Positions 29,415 to 38,347 of a stretch of 64,000 nt of DNA are shown one piece after another. Under the pieces are notes generated by a model that did not search any database, had not been told where the DNA came from, and saw only the letters and a list, made by a program, of their open reading frames with translations. Source of the DNA: Crocinitomicaceae bacterium (lineage in GTDB: Bacteria > Bacteroidota > Bacteroidia > Flavobacteriales_D > Crocinitomicaceae); NCBI GenBank assembly GCA_016709005.1, contig JADJEU010000020.1, positions 434,001 to 498,000 of the forward strand, in the 5' to 3' direction. A program made the translations under genes and the position numbers. How positions within the stretch are numbered: the first letter of the stretch is position 1; each line of letters starts with the position of its first letter.

Positions 29415-31250
29415 ATGAAAAAACTATTTACACTTTCACTGTCCTTTCTGACAGGATCAGCATTGCTATTTGCCCAAACCGGGCAAGAGATGGAAGTAAA
29501 ATCCACCTTCGACCAATGCACAAAATTCTTAAAAACACCTCCACTTCGTGAGATTCTTGAATCGGCACCAGCCATCGACGAAGCAGCCAACGATACCTGG
29601 GTAGCCAAGGATCGTAAATACAGAAGATGGGATACTACAGGAATTGTAGATCGTGGTATACCAGAAACTGGAGGAATGGATCCAGTCGCCCAAACAACTA
29701 TGGGAGCGCGCGATGGATCAAACTGGACCCGAGCTAACTTTCAGGGATTAACGGGTGCTTTTCCACCAGATCCTACAGGAGCTGCCGGACCAGATCATTT
29801 TATGGAAGCTGTCAACTCATCATTCCGTATTTATAATAAAGATGGATCTGCGGCAGCGTCATCTTCTTCTTTGGCAAGTATGTGGCCAGGAAGCACCTCT
29901 GATGGTGATCCGATTGTGATGTATGACCGATTTGCCGACAGATGGTTTTTAAGTCAGTTTCAAACCGGAAGTAATGAAATCCTGATTGCAGTATCTGAAA
30001 CTGCAGATCCACTTGGATCATACTTTTTATACACATTCTCTTTCCCATCGTTTCCAGATTATCCAAAATACAGCGTTTGGTCAAATGCGTATTTTATGAC
30101 AACAAATACTTCATCAAATGACTGCGTTGCATTTGAGCGCGAAAAGATGTTGTTGGGTGATCCAACTGCAGGAAAAATAAACATGAGTTTCCCTAGCTTC
30201 TATCAGTTCTTTAATAGTGTTGCGCCGGCATATGCTGAAGGGCCAACCGAACCAGATGCAGACGAACCAGGTTATTTCTTTGCCGTACAGGATGACTCAT
30301 GGCCAGGAGTAGCTGATGATAATATCAAAATATTAAAAGCAGTGATTAACTGGGATTCCAACACAGGTTCAGTAACTAACCACCAAACATTGACAACAGC
30401 ATCATTCAACAGTACCTTCACAGGAAGTTGGGATGACCTTACTCAACCTGGAACGACCCAAAAGCTTGATGCTGTTACAGGTATTTTTATGTACAGAGCG
30501 CAGTACAGAAGATTTGACGGATACAACGTGGTAATGTTATGCCATACGGTTGATGTTGATAATACGAACCGTGCTGGCGTTCGCTGGTATGAGTTACGTG
30601 ATAATAATGATGGTAACTGGTATATTTATCAAGAATCTACCTACTCACCTACCACACAACACAGCAGATGGATGGGCAATATTGCAATGGATATGAATGG
30701 AAATATTGCTCTAGCATATTCTTTCATGGGCGGATCTGATTACGCAGGTATTCGCTATACAGGTCGTTACCAAGATGACCCGTTAAATCAAATGACCGTT
30801 CAGGAACAAATTGGGGTTGAAGGTTCTGGCTTCCAAACTGGAGGAAATCGTTATGGCGACTACGCTCAAATGTCTATGGATCCAACCGATGATTTGACAT
30901 TCTGGTATGTAGGCGAATATCTCGGGCCATCAGGTGCAAGAAGAACCCGCATTATTTCTTTTTCAAGCTGGAATCTTTTAGGTGAAGAAGAGCAACAAGC
31001 TGCTACGCCTTTTTTCAATGCTTATCAGCCAAATCCAGAAACTGTAAGAGTAATGTGGAATGACCTAAAAGATGAAGAAGTGACTGCAACGATTACCGAT
31101 ATGAATGGAAAAATAATTGCATCCGCTCAGATGAATACACAAAATGCACAAGAAGATATTAATGTAAGCACATTTGCTTCAGGCGTTTATTTTGTATCAT
31201 TGACTGGTAAGAATACGAACCTCTCTCAAAAAATCTACCTTGCTAAATAA
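29415..31250 (+). CDS. T9SS-secreted protein with PPDxxGxxGPxH-type domain
   Basis: About 611 aa from the ATG at 29415; a TTG 9 nt upstream is less likely. A signal peptide (MKKLFTLSLSFLTGSALLFAQ) is followed by GAFPPDPTGAAGPDHFMEAVN and SDGDPIVMYDRFADRWFLSQF. This conserved core occurs in many secreted bacterial proteins of unknown function and is probably beta-rich. The last 75 residues are a type A T9SS sorting domain (ATITDMNGKIIASAQ, then SGVYFVSLTG and KIYLAK). It should be exported by the T9SS encoded in this window. No catalytic motif was recognised. Confidence 0.85.
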   Translation: MKKLFTLSLSFLTGSALLFAQTGQEMEVKSTFDQCTKFLKTPPLREILESAPAIDEAANDTWVAKDRKYRRWDTTGIVDRGIPETGGMDPVAQTTMGARDGSNWTRANFQGLTGAFPPDPTGAAGPDHFMEAVNSSFRIYNKDGSAAASSSSLASMWPGSTSDGDPIVMYDRFADRWFLSQFQTGSNEILIAVSETADPLGSYFLYTFSFPSFPDYPKYSVWSNAYFMTTNTSSNDCVAFEREKMLLGDPTAGKINMSFPSFYQFFNSVAPAYAEGPTEPDADEPGYFFAVQDDSWPGVADDNIKILKAVINWDSNTGSVTNHQTLTTASFNSTFTGSWDDLTQPGTTQKLDAVTGIFMYRAQYRRFDGYNVVMLCHTVDVDNTNRAGVRWYELRDNNDGNWYIYQESTYSPTTQHSRWMGNIAMDMNGNIALAYSFMGGSDYAGIRYTGRYQDDPLNQMTVQEQIGVEGSGFQTGGNRYGDYAQMSMDPTDDLTFWYVGEYLGPSGARRTRIISFSSWNLLGEEEQQAATPFFNAYQPNPETVRVMWNDLKDEEVTATITDMNGKIIASAQMNTQNAQEDINVSTFASGVYFVSLTGKNTNLSQKIYLAK

Positions 31251-31626
31251 GCTCATCATATCGGCCCTTGTAATTTCATCCGTTAGTGCTTGTCACAACG
31301 GCAAAAAGGATGAAACACAAATCATCTCTTCAGTAGAAACAGCTCACACTGACGGAGCATCAGATTCGTCTGAAAACGGAGCCGTTGCTTTACAGATGAA
31401 CTATACCGGTGTAGTACGTGACATGAGTAAGGCAGAAGGCTGTGGCTGGATGATTCAGATTGACGAGGAAGATGGAACGAAACTCTTTCTTGAACCACTA
31501 AGTTTGCCTGCAGAATATCAAGTAGAAGGAAAAGTGATTGAGTTTGCTTATACAAACTCAAGACGGCAAAGTACTTGTACTACTATTCCATCACGGCCAA
31601 TCACAATTGATAACATTCTCAACTAA
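31240..31626 (+). CDS. Small predicted lipoprotein, unknown function
   Basis: A 128-aa protein with a lipobox (LVISSVSAC, Cys at about residue 18), then an acidic/serine-rich linker and a compact domain with GCGWMIQIDEEDGTKLFLEPL. The start is TTG at 31240, overlapping the stop of the upstream secreted protein by 11 nt; there is no ATG before the lipobox, so overlapping initiation appears necessary. I do not recognise the family. Two cysteines (in GCGW and TCTT) may form a disulfide. A strong terminator follows directly. Confidence 0.7.
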   Translation: MLNKLIISALVISSVSACHNGKKDETQIISSVETAHTDGASDSSENGAVALQMNYTGVVRDMSKAEGCGWMIQIDEEDGTKLFLEPLSLPAEYQVEGKVIEFAYTNSRRQSTCTTIPSRPITIDNILN

Positions 31627-31661
31627 GAAAAACGGTCCTCCAGCGAGGGCCGTTTTTTTGT
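31627..31661 (+). terminator. Rho-independent terminator before moaA
   Basis: A 12-bp stem (AAAACGGTCCTC with GAGGGCCGTTTT, one G-T pair) closes a four-base loop and is followed by a T-run. It separates the lipoprotein gene from moaA. Confidence 0.85.
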
Positions 31662-31679
31662 TTGTACCTTTAGAAAACT

Positions 31680-32659
31680 ATGTTGATTGATCAGCACGCC
31701 AGAAAACACACTTATTTGCGCATCTCGCTTACCGAGCGGTGCAATTTGCGATGTACCTATTGTATGCCAGAAGAAGGCATTCAGTTGCGCGATAAAAAAG
31801 AATTCATGTCGCAGGAAGAAACGATTCAACTTGCAAAAACTTTTGTTGATTTAGGCGTTACCAAAATTCGTTTAACAGGTGGCGAACCGCTCATCAAAAA
31901 AAACTTCAGAGAACTATTACAAGAACTTGCAAAACTACCTGTAGAAATTTCAATCACTACTAACGGAATTCTGCTTGACGTTTACTTTGATGATCTCAAA
32001 GACGCAGGGGTAAAAGGTCTAAACATCAGTTTAGATTCATTGATTGAGGAAAAAGTAAATAGGATTTCCAGACGAAATTATTTTTCACGAATCCAAAAAA
32101 ATATTGACGAAGCTTTAAAGCGTGGGTTTAACGTTAAGCTGAATTGTGTTTTAATGAAAGATGAAAACGACGATGAAATTCTTGACTTCATTGAACTTTC
32201 AAAAGAAAAAATATTGGTATTCGTTTCATTGAATTTATGCCTTTTGATGGAAATAAATGGGATTGGTCTAAAACCGTATCTTATAAATCCATTCTTGAAA
32301 AAGTAAAAAATCATTTTGGTGAAGATCAAATCGAATTAGCCGCAGAAGGTCCAAACAGCACCTCGCGCAATTTCAGAATTAAAAATTATTTGGGCGATTT
32401 TGGAATTATTTCATCCGTCACAAATCCATTTTGTGACACCTGTAATCGCATTCGTTTAACGGCTGATGGAAAAATCAAGAACTGTCTTTTTTCAGGTGAA
32501 GAAACTGATTTGTTGAACGCATTACGAAATGGTCAAGATGTAATTCCGTTGATTCAAAAATCAATTCAATCAAAACATAAAGAGCGAGCCGGGTTGAAGG
32601 ATTTTGCAGATTCTGATTTTTCATTTGAAAACCGGAGTATGATTCGAATTGGGGGGTAA
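31680..32659 (+). CDS. moaA: GTP 3',8-cyclase MoaA, interrupted by one frameshift
   Basis: Radical SAM enzyme for the first step of molybdenum-cofactor synthesis (GTP to 3',8-cH2GTP). The N-terminal iron-sulfur motif is CNLRCTYC, followed by KIRLTGGEPLIKK. The C-terminal part carries the second cluster motif FCDTCNRIRLTADGKIKNCLF. The reading frame breaks at the six-A run 32206-32211: restoring one A gives NIGIRFIEFMPFDGNKW and a normal protein of about 326 aa. The second frame continues to 32659. The C-terminus lacks the usual GG; the gene ends RIGG, so the GG tail that activates MoaA is in fact present. Confidence 0.9.
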
Positions 32660-32663
32660 AGAA

Positions 32664-32712
32664 AAGTTCCAATCTCAAAAAAGCAAAAGCACCAAACTCA
32701 AATTCCAAAATT
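32664..32712. repeat. A/C-rich degenerate word repeat
   Basis: About 50 nt on the plus strand are almost entirely A and C, with CCAA/CAAA words recurring every 7-11 nt. It has no partner arm nearby. It resembles the one-armed elements seen elsewhere in this window (42340-42366 and 42420-42477). Confidence 0.4.
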
Positions 32713-32769
32713 AAAAACTTACCTGTTTAGCATTTCGTAATTGTATTTGTTATCTGATATAAGAATCAC

Positions 32770-33930
32770 TCAAAACAACTCTAGCTGTGATCCCGGTCGT
32801 TTAAAAATACCTGTGTTAAATGGGGTTTCCTTGTAGGTCATAAATTTTGACCGGTGCAAATTAAAAAGTTGATTGATAATTTGTGCTACATTCCCTTTTC
32901 CTGACATGCGGTTACCGGCAATGGTATTGCTCAATAATCCTCCGTTTACTTCGCGAATTTGATTCAAAATTTTTTGCGCTCGATCTGGAAAAGTTTGTTC
33001 TACCCACTGCTCAAAAATCTCACCAATGGCTCCATTCAAACGCACCATGGTATAACTTGCCCAATCTGCACCGGCATTGGCAGCGGCTTCAATAATGGCC
33101 GGAATTTCATGTGAATTCAAACCGGGAATAACTGGTCCCATTAAAATTTCTACCGGAATATTATTCGATTTCAAAATTTCGATGGTGCGCAATTTATTTT
33201 TTGCGGTGGAAGTACGTGGTTCCAATTTAGAGCGTAAATCTTCATCCAGGGATGTAATACTCATCACCACTTTTACCAGATTATCTTTTGCCAATTCCTG
33301 AAGCAAATCCAAATCACGTTCAATCATACTGTTTTTTGTGATGAGTCCGACTGGATTTTTATACTCCAGACAAACTTCAAGTAAACTGCGTGTCAATTTT
33401 AATTTTCGTTCAATTGGTTGATAACAATCTGTATTACCCGATGTCATAATTGCGGCAGGTTTCCATGATTTAGCATCAAATGCTTTTCGCAATAAATCAG
33501 CCGCATTTTTTTTGTAAAAAATCTTACGTTCAAAATCAAGTCCCGGACCTAATCCCCAAAATTCATGCGTGGTTCTGGCATAACAATAAACACAACCGTG
33601 CTCACAACCTTGATAGGGATTCATAGACCAATCCAATTTGATATCCGGACTTTTTACTTCGTTTAAAATAGACTTTGGAAAGATTTCGGTGTAGGTAGTT
33701 TTTACTTCTGAATCTTCTTCGTGCAAATTCAAATCAGCATAATCCTGATCAGGCACATAGGCTTGTGACAAAAAGCGATTTTTCACTTCATGCTGCGCGC
33801 CGCGACCTTTGATATTTTTTTTGGAATCGATTGGAAAAAGTGTTTCAGTAAATTTACAGAAAAGGGATTGGGTGAAGATTACTTGTTGACAAATAGAACT
33901 GCTCAAAATATCAACACGTGATTTGTTCAA
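32770..33930 (-). CDS. PA0069-family radical SAM protein
   Basis: A 386-aa radical SAM protein related to spore-photoproduct-lyase-like enzymes. The cluster motif is GCEHGCVYCYART (CxxxCxxC), preceded by the family phrase WSMNPYQGC. KGRGAQ near residue 41 is where most homologues begin, and GNRMSGKG lies near the C-terminus. The first 40 residues (TTG start at 33930) are not typical and may not be translated. The reaction is unknown. Here it sits, in opposite orientation, between moaA and moeA; a link to molybdenum cofactor is only suggested by position. Confidence 0.85.
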   Translation of the reverse strand: MNKSRVDILSSSICQQVIFTQSLFCKFTETLFPIDSKKNIKGRGAQHEVKNRFLSQAYVPDQDYADLNLHEEDSEVKTTYTEIFPKSILNEVKSPDIKLDWSMNPYQGCEHGCVYCYARTTHEFWGLGPGLDFERKIFYKKNAADLLRKAFDAKSWKPAAIMTSGNTDCYQPIERKLKLTRSLLEVCLEYKNPVGLITKNSMIERDLDLLQELAKDNLVKVVMSITSLDEDLRSKLEPRTSTAKNKLRTIEILKSNNIPVEILMGPVIPGLNSHEIPAIIEAAANAGADWASYTMVRLNGAIGEIFEQWVEQTFPDRAQKILNQIREVNGGLLSNTIAGNRMSGKGNVAQIINQLFNLHRSKFMTYKETPFNTGIFKRPGSQLELF

Positions 33931-34022
33931 TCCGAATCTAAGTGTGTTTTGATATTCACAACAGCTTGTGATTACTCTTCAGATGAGCAAAATATTTTCC
34001 TGCCACATAGTGGTCCATTCGG

Positions 34023-34131
34023 GCTGATGACGCAGAAAAGGTTCGCAGATTACACAGATCCATTATTTCAATCAAATCAGCGGTATTTGCGCCTTTTTTA
34101 TCCGCGCAATCTGCGGGGAAAAATAATCAGC
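34023..34131. repeat. Hairpin element A (CGCAGA/ACAGAT words)
   Basis: Inverted element filling the gap between the radical SAM gene and moeA. The left arm has CGCAGA at 34031 and 34044 and ACAGAT at 34054. The stretch 34043-34059 pairs with 34100-34116 (13 of 17 positions), and an outer GCTGAT (34023-34028) pairs with ATCAGC (34126-34131). No coding potential was found apart from an unconvincing small ORF. Confidence 0.6.
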
Positions 34132-34171
34132 ACAGTTCTGTGCCAGAAGACAATTCCCTTATCTTTACATC

Positions 34172-35342
34172 ATGATCTCTGTAGACCAAGCATTAAAAAT
34201 CATTGATTCAAAAACCACTCAACTTCTGAAACAAAAAATTAAGTTGCAGGATGCTTTGGATTTTGTTTTAGCAGAATCTATTTTATCACCTATCAACATG
34301 CCCCCTTTCAGACAATCTGCAATGGATGGATACGCGTTGAATTATGATGAATCGATTTCAGAATATAAATTGATTGGTGAAGTCGCTGCAGGACCTGGTC
34401 AAGAATTTAATTTAAAACTGGGTGAAGCCGTGCGCATTTTTACCGGCGCTGCTGTTCCTGACTCGGCCAATGTTGTTGCACAGCAAGAAATTGTGAATCG
34501 CATCGAAAATAAATTTACGCTGACCAAAGAAATTCAGGTTGGATTGAATATTCGACTGGTGGGTGAGCAAATCAAAGTTGGAATCACTGCACTTGAAAAA
34601 GGAATCATTCTGAATCCAGCAGCCATTGGTTTTTAGCAACACTCGGAATTACCGAAGTAGAAGTTTTTTCCAAACCAAAAATTGGATTACTCACTACTGG
34701 CAATGAATTGATAAAACCTGGAACACCTCTTTCGCACGGTGAGATTTACGAAAGTAATTCACTCATGCTGGAAACAGCCATAGTGCAACATCATCACAAC
34801 AAACCTGAATTGGTAAAAGTAAAAGATGATTTAGCTGCAACGCAAAAAGCATTATCTGATCTCATTCAAAAAAATGACGTCATTTTAATCTCCGGCGGAA
34901 TTTCAGTGGGTGATTATGATTTTGTAAAAAAGCACTTGAAAATCTAGGTGTCAAAGAAGAGTTTTATAAAATCAAACAAAAGCCTGGCAAACCCATTTAT
35001 TTTGGAACACTGAATCAAAAACTGATTTTTGCTTTGCCTGGAAATCCCGCCTCTGCCCTCACCTGCTTCTATATTTATGTTCTGCCTGCACTGAATAAAT
35101 CAGCCGGTAAAAAGTTTGAAGGATTAAAAATCGTGAAGCGTAAACTCAAAAATACTTATCAGAAAAAAAGTGGTCTGGCGCATTTTCTAAAAAGTGTTTC
35201 GGATGATGAGTTTGTAGAAATTTCAGATTCACAAAGTTCAGCGATGTTGAATACGTTTGCGGTTGCGAATGGTCTCATATTTTTACCAGAAGAAATTGAA
35301 CTAGTTGATGCGGGAAATTTGGTTGATGTCTTTCTTTTTTAA
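34172..35342 (+). CDS. moeA: Molybdopterin molybdenumtransferase MoeA, interrupted by two frameshifts
   Basis: MoeA inserts molybdate into adenylylated molybdopterin. Three pieces can be read: 34172-34636 (with PPFRQSAMDGYALN and FTGAAVPDSANVV), 34637-34947 (with GLLTTGNELIKPG and ISGGISVGDYDFVKK), and up to 35342 (with KPGKPIYFGTL and FALPGNPASALTCFYIYVLPAL). Adding one T to the run 34630-34634 and one A to the run 34926-34931 gives a continuous protein of about 390 aa, the usual size. Both breaks are single-base deletions in homopolymers, so the gene is probably intact. A TATCTTTA box (34160-34167) lies just upstream of the ATG. Confidence 0.88.
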
Positions 35343-35398
35343 TGTGTCTAAATGTCAACCTACAAATAATAAAATTAATGCGGACCGGAGCAAAAAAC

Positions 35399-35495
35399 TT
35401 AACCACAAAGTGCACAAAGAAGGCACAAAGTTCACAAAGCAGATTATTTTTTCTCTGTGAACCTCTGTGCAAAACTCCGTGCACTCTGTGGTTAA
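35399..35495. repeat. Hairpin element B (CACAAAG words)
   Basis: Near-perfect long inverted repeat: 35399-35439 pairs with 35454-35495 around a 14-nt loop. Each arm holds four copies of CACAAAG or a close variant; on the left they start at 35404, 35413, 35424 and 35433. The element lies between moeA and the TauE/SafE gene. Confidence 0.85.
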
Positions 35496-35513
35496 AAAAA
35501 ACTCTAAATTAGA

Positions 35514-36266
35514 ATGACCACCTTTGACCAAATACCATTCTTCTACCTTTTGCTTCCGGTAATCGCATTTTTATATGCAGCGGTGGGGCACGGCGGTGCA
35601 AGTGGTTATCTGGCCCTAATGATTCTTTTTGCTTTTCCTGAGAGCGATCTTAAATCGACTGCCTTGATTTTGAATATTTGTGTTTCCGCGATTTCATTCT
35701 GGAATTATTACAAAAAGGGTCATTTCAATTTTCATCTCTTTCTACTCGTTGGAATTATTTCAATTCCTGCAGCCTATTTTGGTGGTCAAGTTGAAGTCGA
35801 AGACGATCTCTTCAAAAAATTACTGGGAGTATTTTTACTAATTGCGGTTTTTAAATTGCTAGGTATTTTTAATCTTAAAAGAAAAGAAAATGACGTATTA
35901 AATCCACCCAATATAGCTCTGGCATTAGTTATTGGAGCCAGCATTGGTTTTCTGTCAGGACTTCTTGGAATTGGTGGAGGAATTTTGCTAACACCCATTT
36001 TACTTTTTCTAAGATGGACCTCTTTAAAACAAGCTGCAGGAATTTCTGCCCTTTTCATTTTTGCAAATTCAGTCGCAGGATTGCAAGGTTTAATTTCAGT
36101 TGACAAACTTATTGTGCATCCTGACATTGGGGTGATGATCCTTTGCGTAATTGTTGGTGGATTTTTAGGTGGCTATTTAGGGAGTAGTAAAATGAATAAT
36201 ACCCTACTGCGCTATTTGCTGGCGGGTGTGTTGTTGATTGCTACTTATAAATTGTTTTTTGGGTAG
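35514..36266 (+). CDS. TauE/SafE family permease
   Basis: A 250-aa inner membrane protein with about eight hydrophobic segments. The two inverted half-repeats are marked by AAVGHGGASGYLALMILF near the N-terminus and GFLSGLLGIGGGILLTPILLF near residue 145. Family members export sulfite, sulfoacetate or other organosulfur anions; the substrate here is unknown. It lies inside the molybdenum-cofactor region. A link to sulfite (whose oxidase needs molybdenum cofactor) is possible but only inferred. Confidence 0.88.
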   Translation: MTTFDQIPFFYLLLPVIAFLYAAVGHGGASGYLALMILFAFPESDLKSTALILNICVSAISFWNYYKKGHFNFHLFLLVGIISIPAAYFGGQVEVEDDLFKKLLGVFLLIAVFKLLGIFNLKRKENDVLNPPNIALALVIGASIGFLSGLLGIGGGILLTPILLFLRWTSLKQAAGISALFIFANSVAGLQGLISVDKLIVHPDIGVMILCVIVGGFLGGYLGSSKMNNTLLRYLLAGVLLIATYKLFFG

Positions 36267-36282
36267 TACCCCACCCCCCGTT

Positions 36283-36404
36283 TTAACACATAGAAACATA
36301 GGTTATATAGATTTCACATAGGCATTTCGTAATCTTTTAAATTCTACGCTGACTCCAACTCTTCTATGTGCCTATGTCTTTTCTATGATTCTATGTGTTT
36401 AAAA
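36283..36404. repeat. Hairpin element C (ACATAG words)
   Basis: Left arm 36283-36322 carries ACATAG-type words at 36288, 36296, 36305 and 36316. The right arm, 36362-36404, carries their complement CTATGT/CTATGA at 36364, 36372, 36383 and 36391. The loop is about 39 nt. Same architecture as element B with a different word. It lies between the permease gene and mobA. Confidence 0.8.
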
Positions 36405-36458
36405 AACAGCAAGCAACAAATCACACTGTTTCTAATTAACTTAGCCATTAGAAACACC

Positions 36459-37013
36459 ATGGCCGTCTACCACAACATAGGAATTATTATACTCGCCGGA
36501 GGCAAAAGTACCCGCATGGGTCAGGACAAAGGCCTTATGCTGCTGAATCAAAAAGCGATGGTTGAGCATGTAATTGCCACTTGCAAAAAGATCTCTGACA
36601 ACATTATTCTGATCGCAAATTTGGATGCGTATGCCCAATTTGGTTTGCCGGTTTTTAAAGATAAATATCTTGAATATGGACCTTTGAGCGGAATTTATAC
36701 CGGACTTAAAAAATCAAAATTTGATTATAATGTGATATTAAGTTGTGATGTGCCTTTTATCCATGAAGGCGTATTGGAATTTCTGCTGAATTCATGCACA
36801 GGGTATGATATTACGGTTGCAAAATCAGAAGGTAAAATTCACCCCTTAGTTGGCGTTTGTCGGAAGACCTGCTTGCCGGTTGTCAAAAAAAATCTCGATG
36901 AAAAAAAATTGAAAGTGATGGGTATTTTTGATGATCTCAAAGTGCGTGAATTAGACATGGAAGATTTTCTTCCGGAGAATTTTCGTAATATTAATTCGCC
37001 AAACGATTTATGA
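36459..37013 (+). CDS. mobA: Molybdenum cofactor guanylyltransferase MobA
   Basis: Transfers GMP to molybdopterin to make the guanine dinucleotide form. The nucleotide-binding signature IIILAGGKSTRMGQDKG follows directly after the ATG at 36459, and LEYGPLSGIYTGL and VILSCDVPF are the next conserved blocks. A longer frame open from 36366 would run through hairpin element C and is not believed. About 184 aa, typical. Its stop overlaps the moaD start (ATGA). Confidence 0.9.
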   Translation: MAVYHNIGIIILAGGKSTRMGQDKGLMLLNQKAMVEHVIATCKKISDNIILIANLDAYAQFGLPVFKDKYLEYGPLSGIYTGLKKSKFDYNVILSCDVPFIHEGVLEFLLNSCTGYDITVAKSEGKIHPLVGVCRKTCLPVVKKNLDEKKLKVMGIFDDLKVRELDMEDFLPENFRNINSPNDL

Positions 37014-37249
37014 AAATCACTTTGAAATATTTCGGAATGATTGCTGAATCTCTTGCCAAACAAGAGGAAGAGCTTTCTATGGAGAAAAGTCAAACAGTTT
37101 CAGATCTTCGAGATCAATTAGAAAAAATATATCCAAAATTAAAATCAATCGATTATCGGATTGCTGTGAATCAAAGTTTGGTTGAATCCAATTACAGCAT
37201 TCAGCAAGATTCTGAAGTTGCACTTTTACCTCCTTTTGCTGGTGGATAA
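37010..37249 (+). CDS. moaD: Molybdopterin synthase sulfur carrier subunit MoaD
   Basis: A 79-aa ubiquitin-like sulfur carrier. It starts MKITLKYFGMIAESLAKQ and ends in PPFAGG, the Gly-Gly tail that is adenylated and thiocarboxylated. It overlaps mobA by 4 nt and is 3 nt before the activating enzyme gene, so all three are probably co-translated. Confidence 0.93.
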   Translation: MKITLKYFGMIAESLAKQEEELSMEKSQTVSDLRDQLEKIYPKLKSIDYRIAVNQSLVESNYSIQQDSEVALLPPFAGG

Positions 37250-37252
37250 ATC

Positions 37253-38347
37253 ATGCTGAACGAAAAAGAAAAATACCGTTACGATCGTCAGATCAAATTA
37301 GATTCGCTGGGAATTTCTGGTCAGGAAAAACTCAAGGCATCTAACGTATTGGTGATCGGTGCAGGAGGTTTGGGTTGTCCGGTATTGCAATATCTCGCTG
37401 CCGCGGGAGTTGGAAAAATTGGAATTGTAGATTTTGATTCCATCAATGAAAGTAATTTACACCGTCAGATTTTATTTTCAGAGAAAGATCTAGGTAACAA
37501 CAAAGCATTTGCTGCTGCTGAACGACTGAAAGGAATGAATTCATTTATATCAATTGAAGCTTATCCAAAACGACTCGATAATTCTCTTGCACTTGAACTG
37601 TTTCCAAACTATGATTTGATCGTAGATGCAACAGATAATTTTACATCGCGCTATTTAATCAACGATGCCTGTGTGCTTTTGAATAAACCATTTGTTTACG
37701 GCTCTATTTTTAAAACAGAAGGACAAGTAAGTGTTTTCAATTATAAAAAGGGTCCAACCTATCGTTGTCTTTTTCCACAGCCGCCACAATTTGTTCCGTC
37801 GTGTGAAGAGGTTGGTGTAATGGGTGTTTTGTGCGGAGTAATAGGCGCCAAGCAAGCCAATGAAGTGATTAAGATGATTACCGAAAACGGTGAAGTGCTT
37901 TCTGGAAAATTAGAAATGTATGATGCGCTGCGATCAAGTACAAATACTTTTTCATTTAGCAGAAATGAAGATGGCGTGGGTAAATATTTAATGACAACAG
38001 ATCAATTTTTGAAGTACGATTATGCCCATTATTGTGGCGAGCAAGAAACCAAATATATCATTGAATCTGGGCAATTAAATGATCTGATGCAAAAAAATAA
38101 TGTGCAGATTTTTGACATTCGCCAAGATTGGGAAGAACCAAAATTAGATTACAAAAATATAATTTCGATTCCGTTGCAAGACATTGAAAAAGCAGTTGAA
38201 ATACTTTCACGTGATCAAAAAATTGTATTGGTTTGCCAATACGGAACTCGCTCCAGTGTTGCTGTTGAATATCTTCGTTTAAAACATCAATTCAGAGATG
38301 TTGCCCATTTGAAAGGAGGACTTCAGAATTTTATACCCAAAAAATAA
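37253..38347 (+). CDS. moeB: MoeB/ThiF-type adenylyltransferase with rhodanese domain
   Basis: E1-like enzyme (364 aa) that activates the C-terminus of MoaD. The N-terminal domain holds RYDRQIKLDSLG, the nucleotide loop VIGAGGLGCPVLQYLAAAGVG, DATDNFTSRYLINDAC and the Cys-bearing PSCEEVGVMG. From about residue 270 there is a rhodanese domain with active-site loop VCQYGTRSS. The two CxxC zinc pairs of E. coli MoeB are not complete: TYRC has only one cysteine and the second pair is absent. Start and length suit the family. Confidence 0.9.
   Translation: MLNEKEKYRYDRQIKLDSLGISGQEKLKASNVLVIGAGGLGCPVLQYLAAAGVGKIGIVDFDSINESNLHRQILFSEKDLGNNKAFAAAERLKGMNSFISIEAYPKRLDNSLALELFPNYDLIVDATDNFTSRYLINDACVLLNKPFVYGSIFKTEGQVSVFNYKKGPTYRCLFPQPPQFVPSCEEVGVMGVLCGVIGAKQANEVIKMITENGEVLSGKLEMYDALRSSTNTFSFSRNEDGVGKYLMTTDQFLKYDYAHYCGEQETKYIIESGQLNDLMQKNNVQIFDIRQDWEEPKLDYKNIISIPLQDIEKAVEILSRDQKIVLVCQYGTRSSVAVEYLRLKHQFRDVAHLKGGLQNFIPKK

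Noticed and set aside
33949..34206. 85-aa plus-strand ORF between the radical SAM gene and moeA
   Set aside because: It runs through hairpin element A and overlaps moeA; composition follows the repeat words and there is no recognisable domain.
31680..35342. Decay of the molybdenum-cofactor pathway (moaA and moeA as pseudogenes)
   Set aside because: Outside the single-base faults all catalytic motifs are intact, with no missense-type decay; mobA, moaD and moeB are complete.
35399..36404. CRISPR array from the repeated CACAAAG and ACATAG words
   Set aside because: The words are 6-7 nt, inverted between arms and without spacers of regular length; no cas genes are present.
36366..36458. N-terminal extension of mobA (31 codons)
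   Set aside because: It starts inside the right arm of hairpin element C, and the conserved nucleotide-binding motif begins right after the ATG at 36459.
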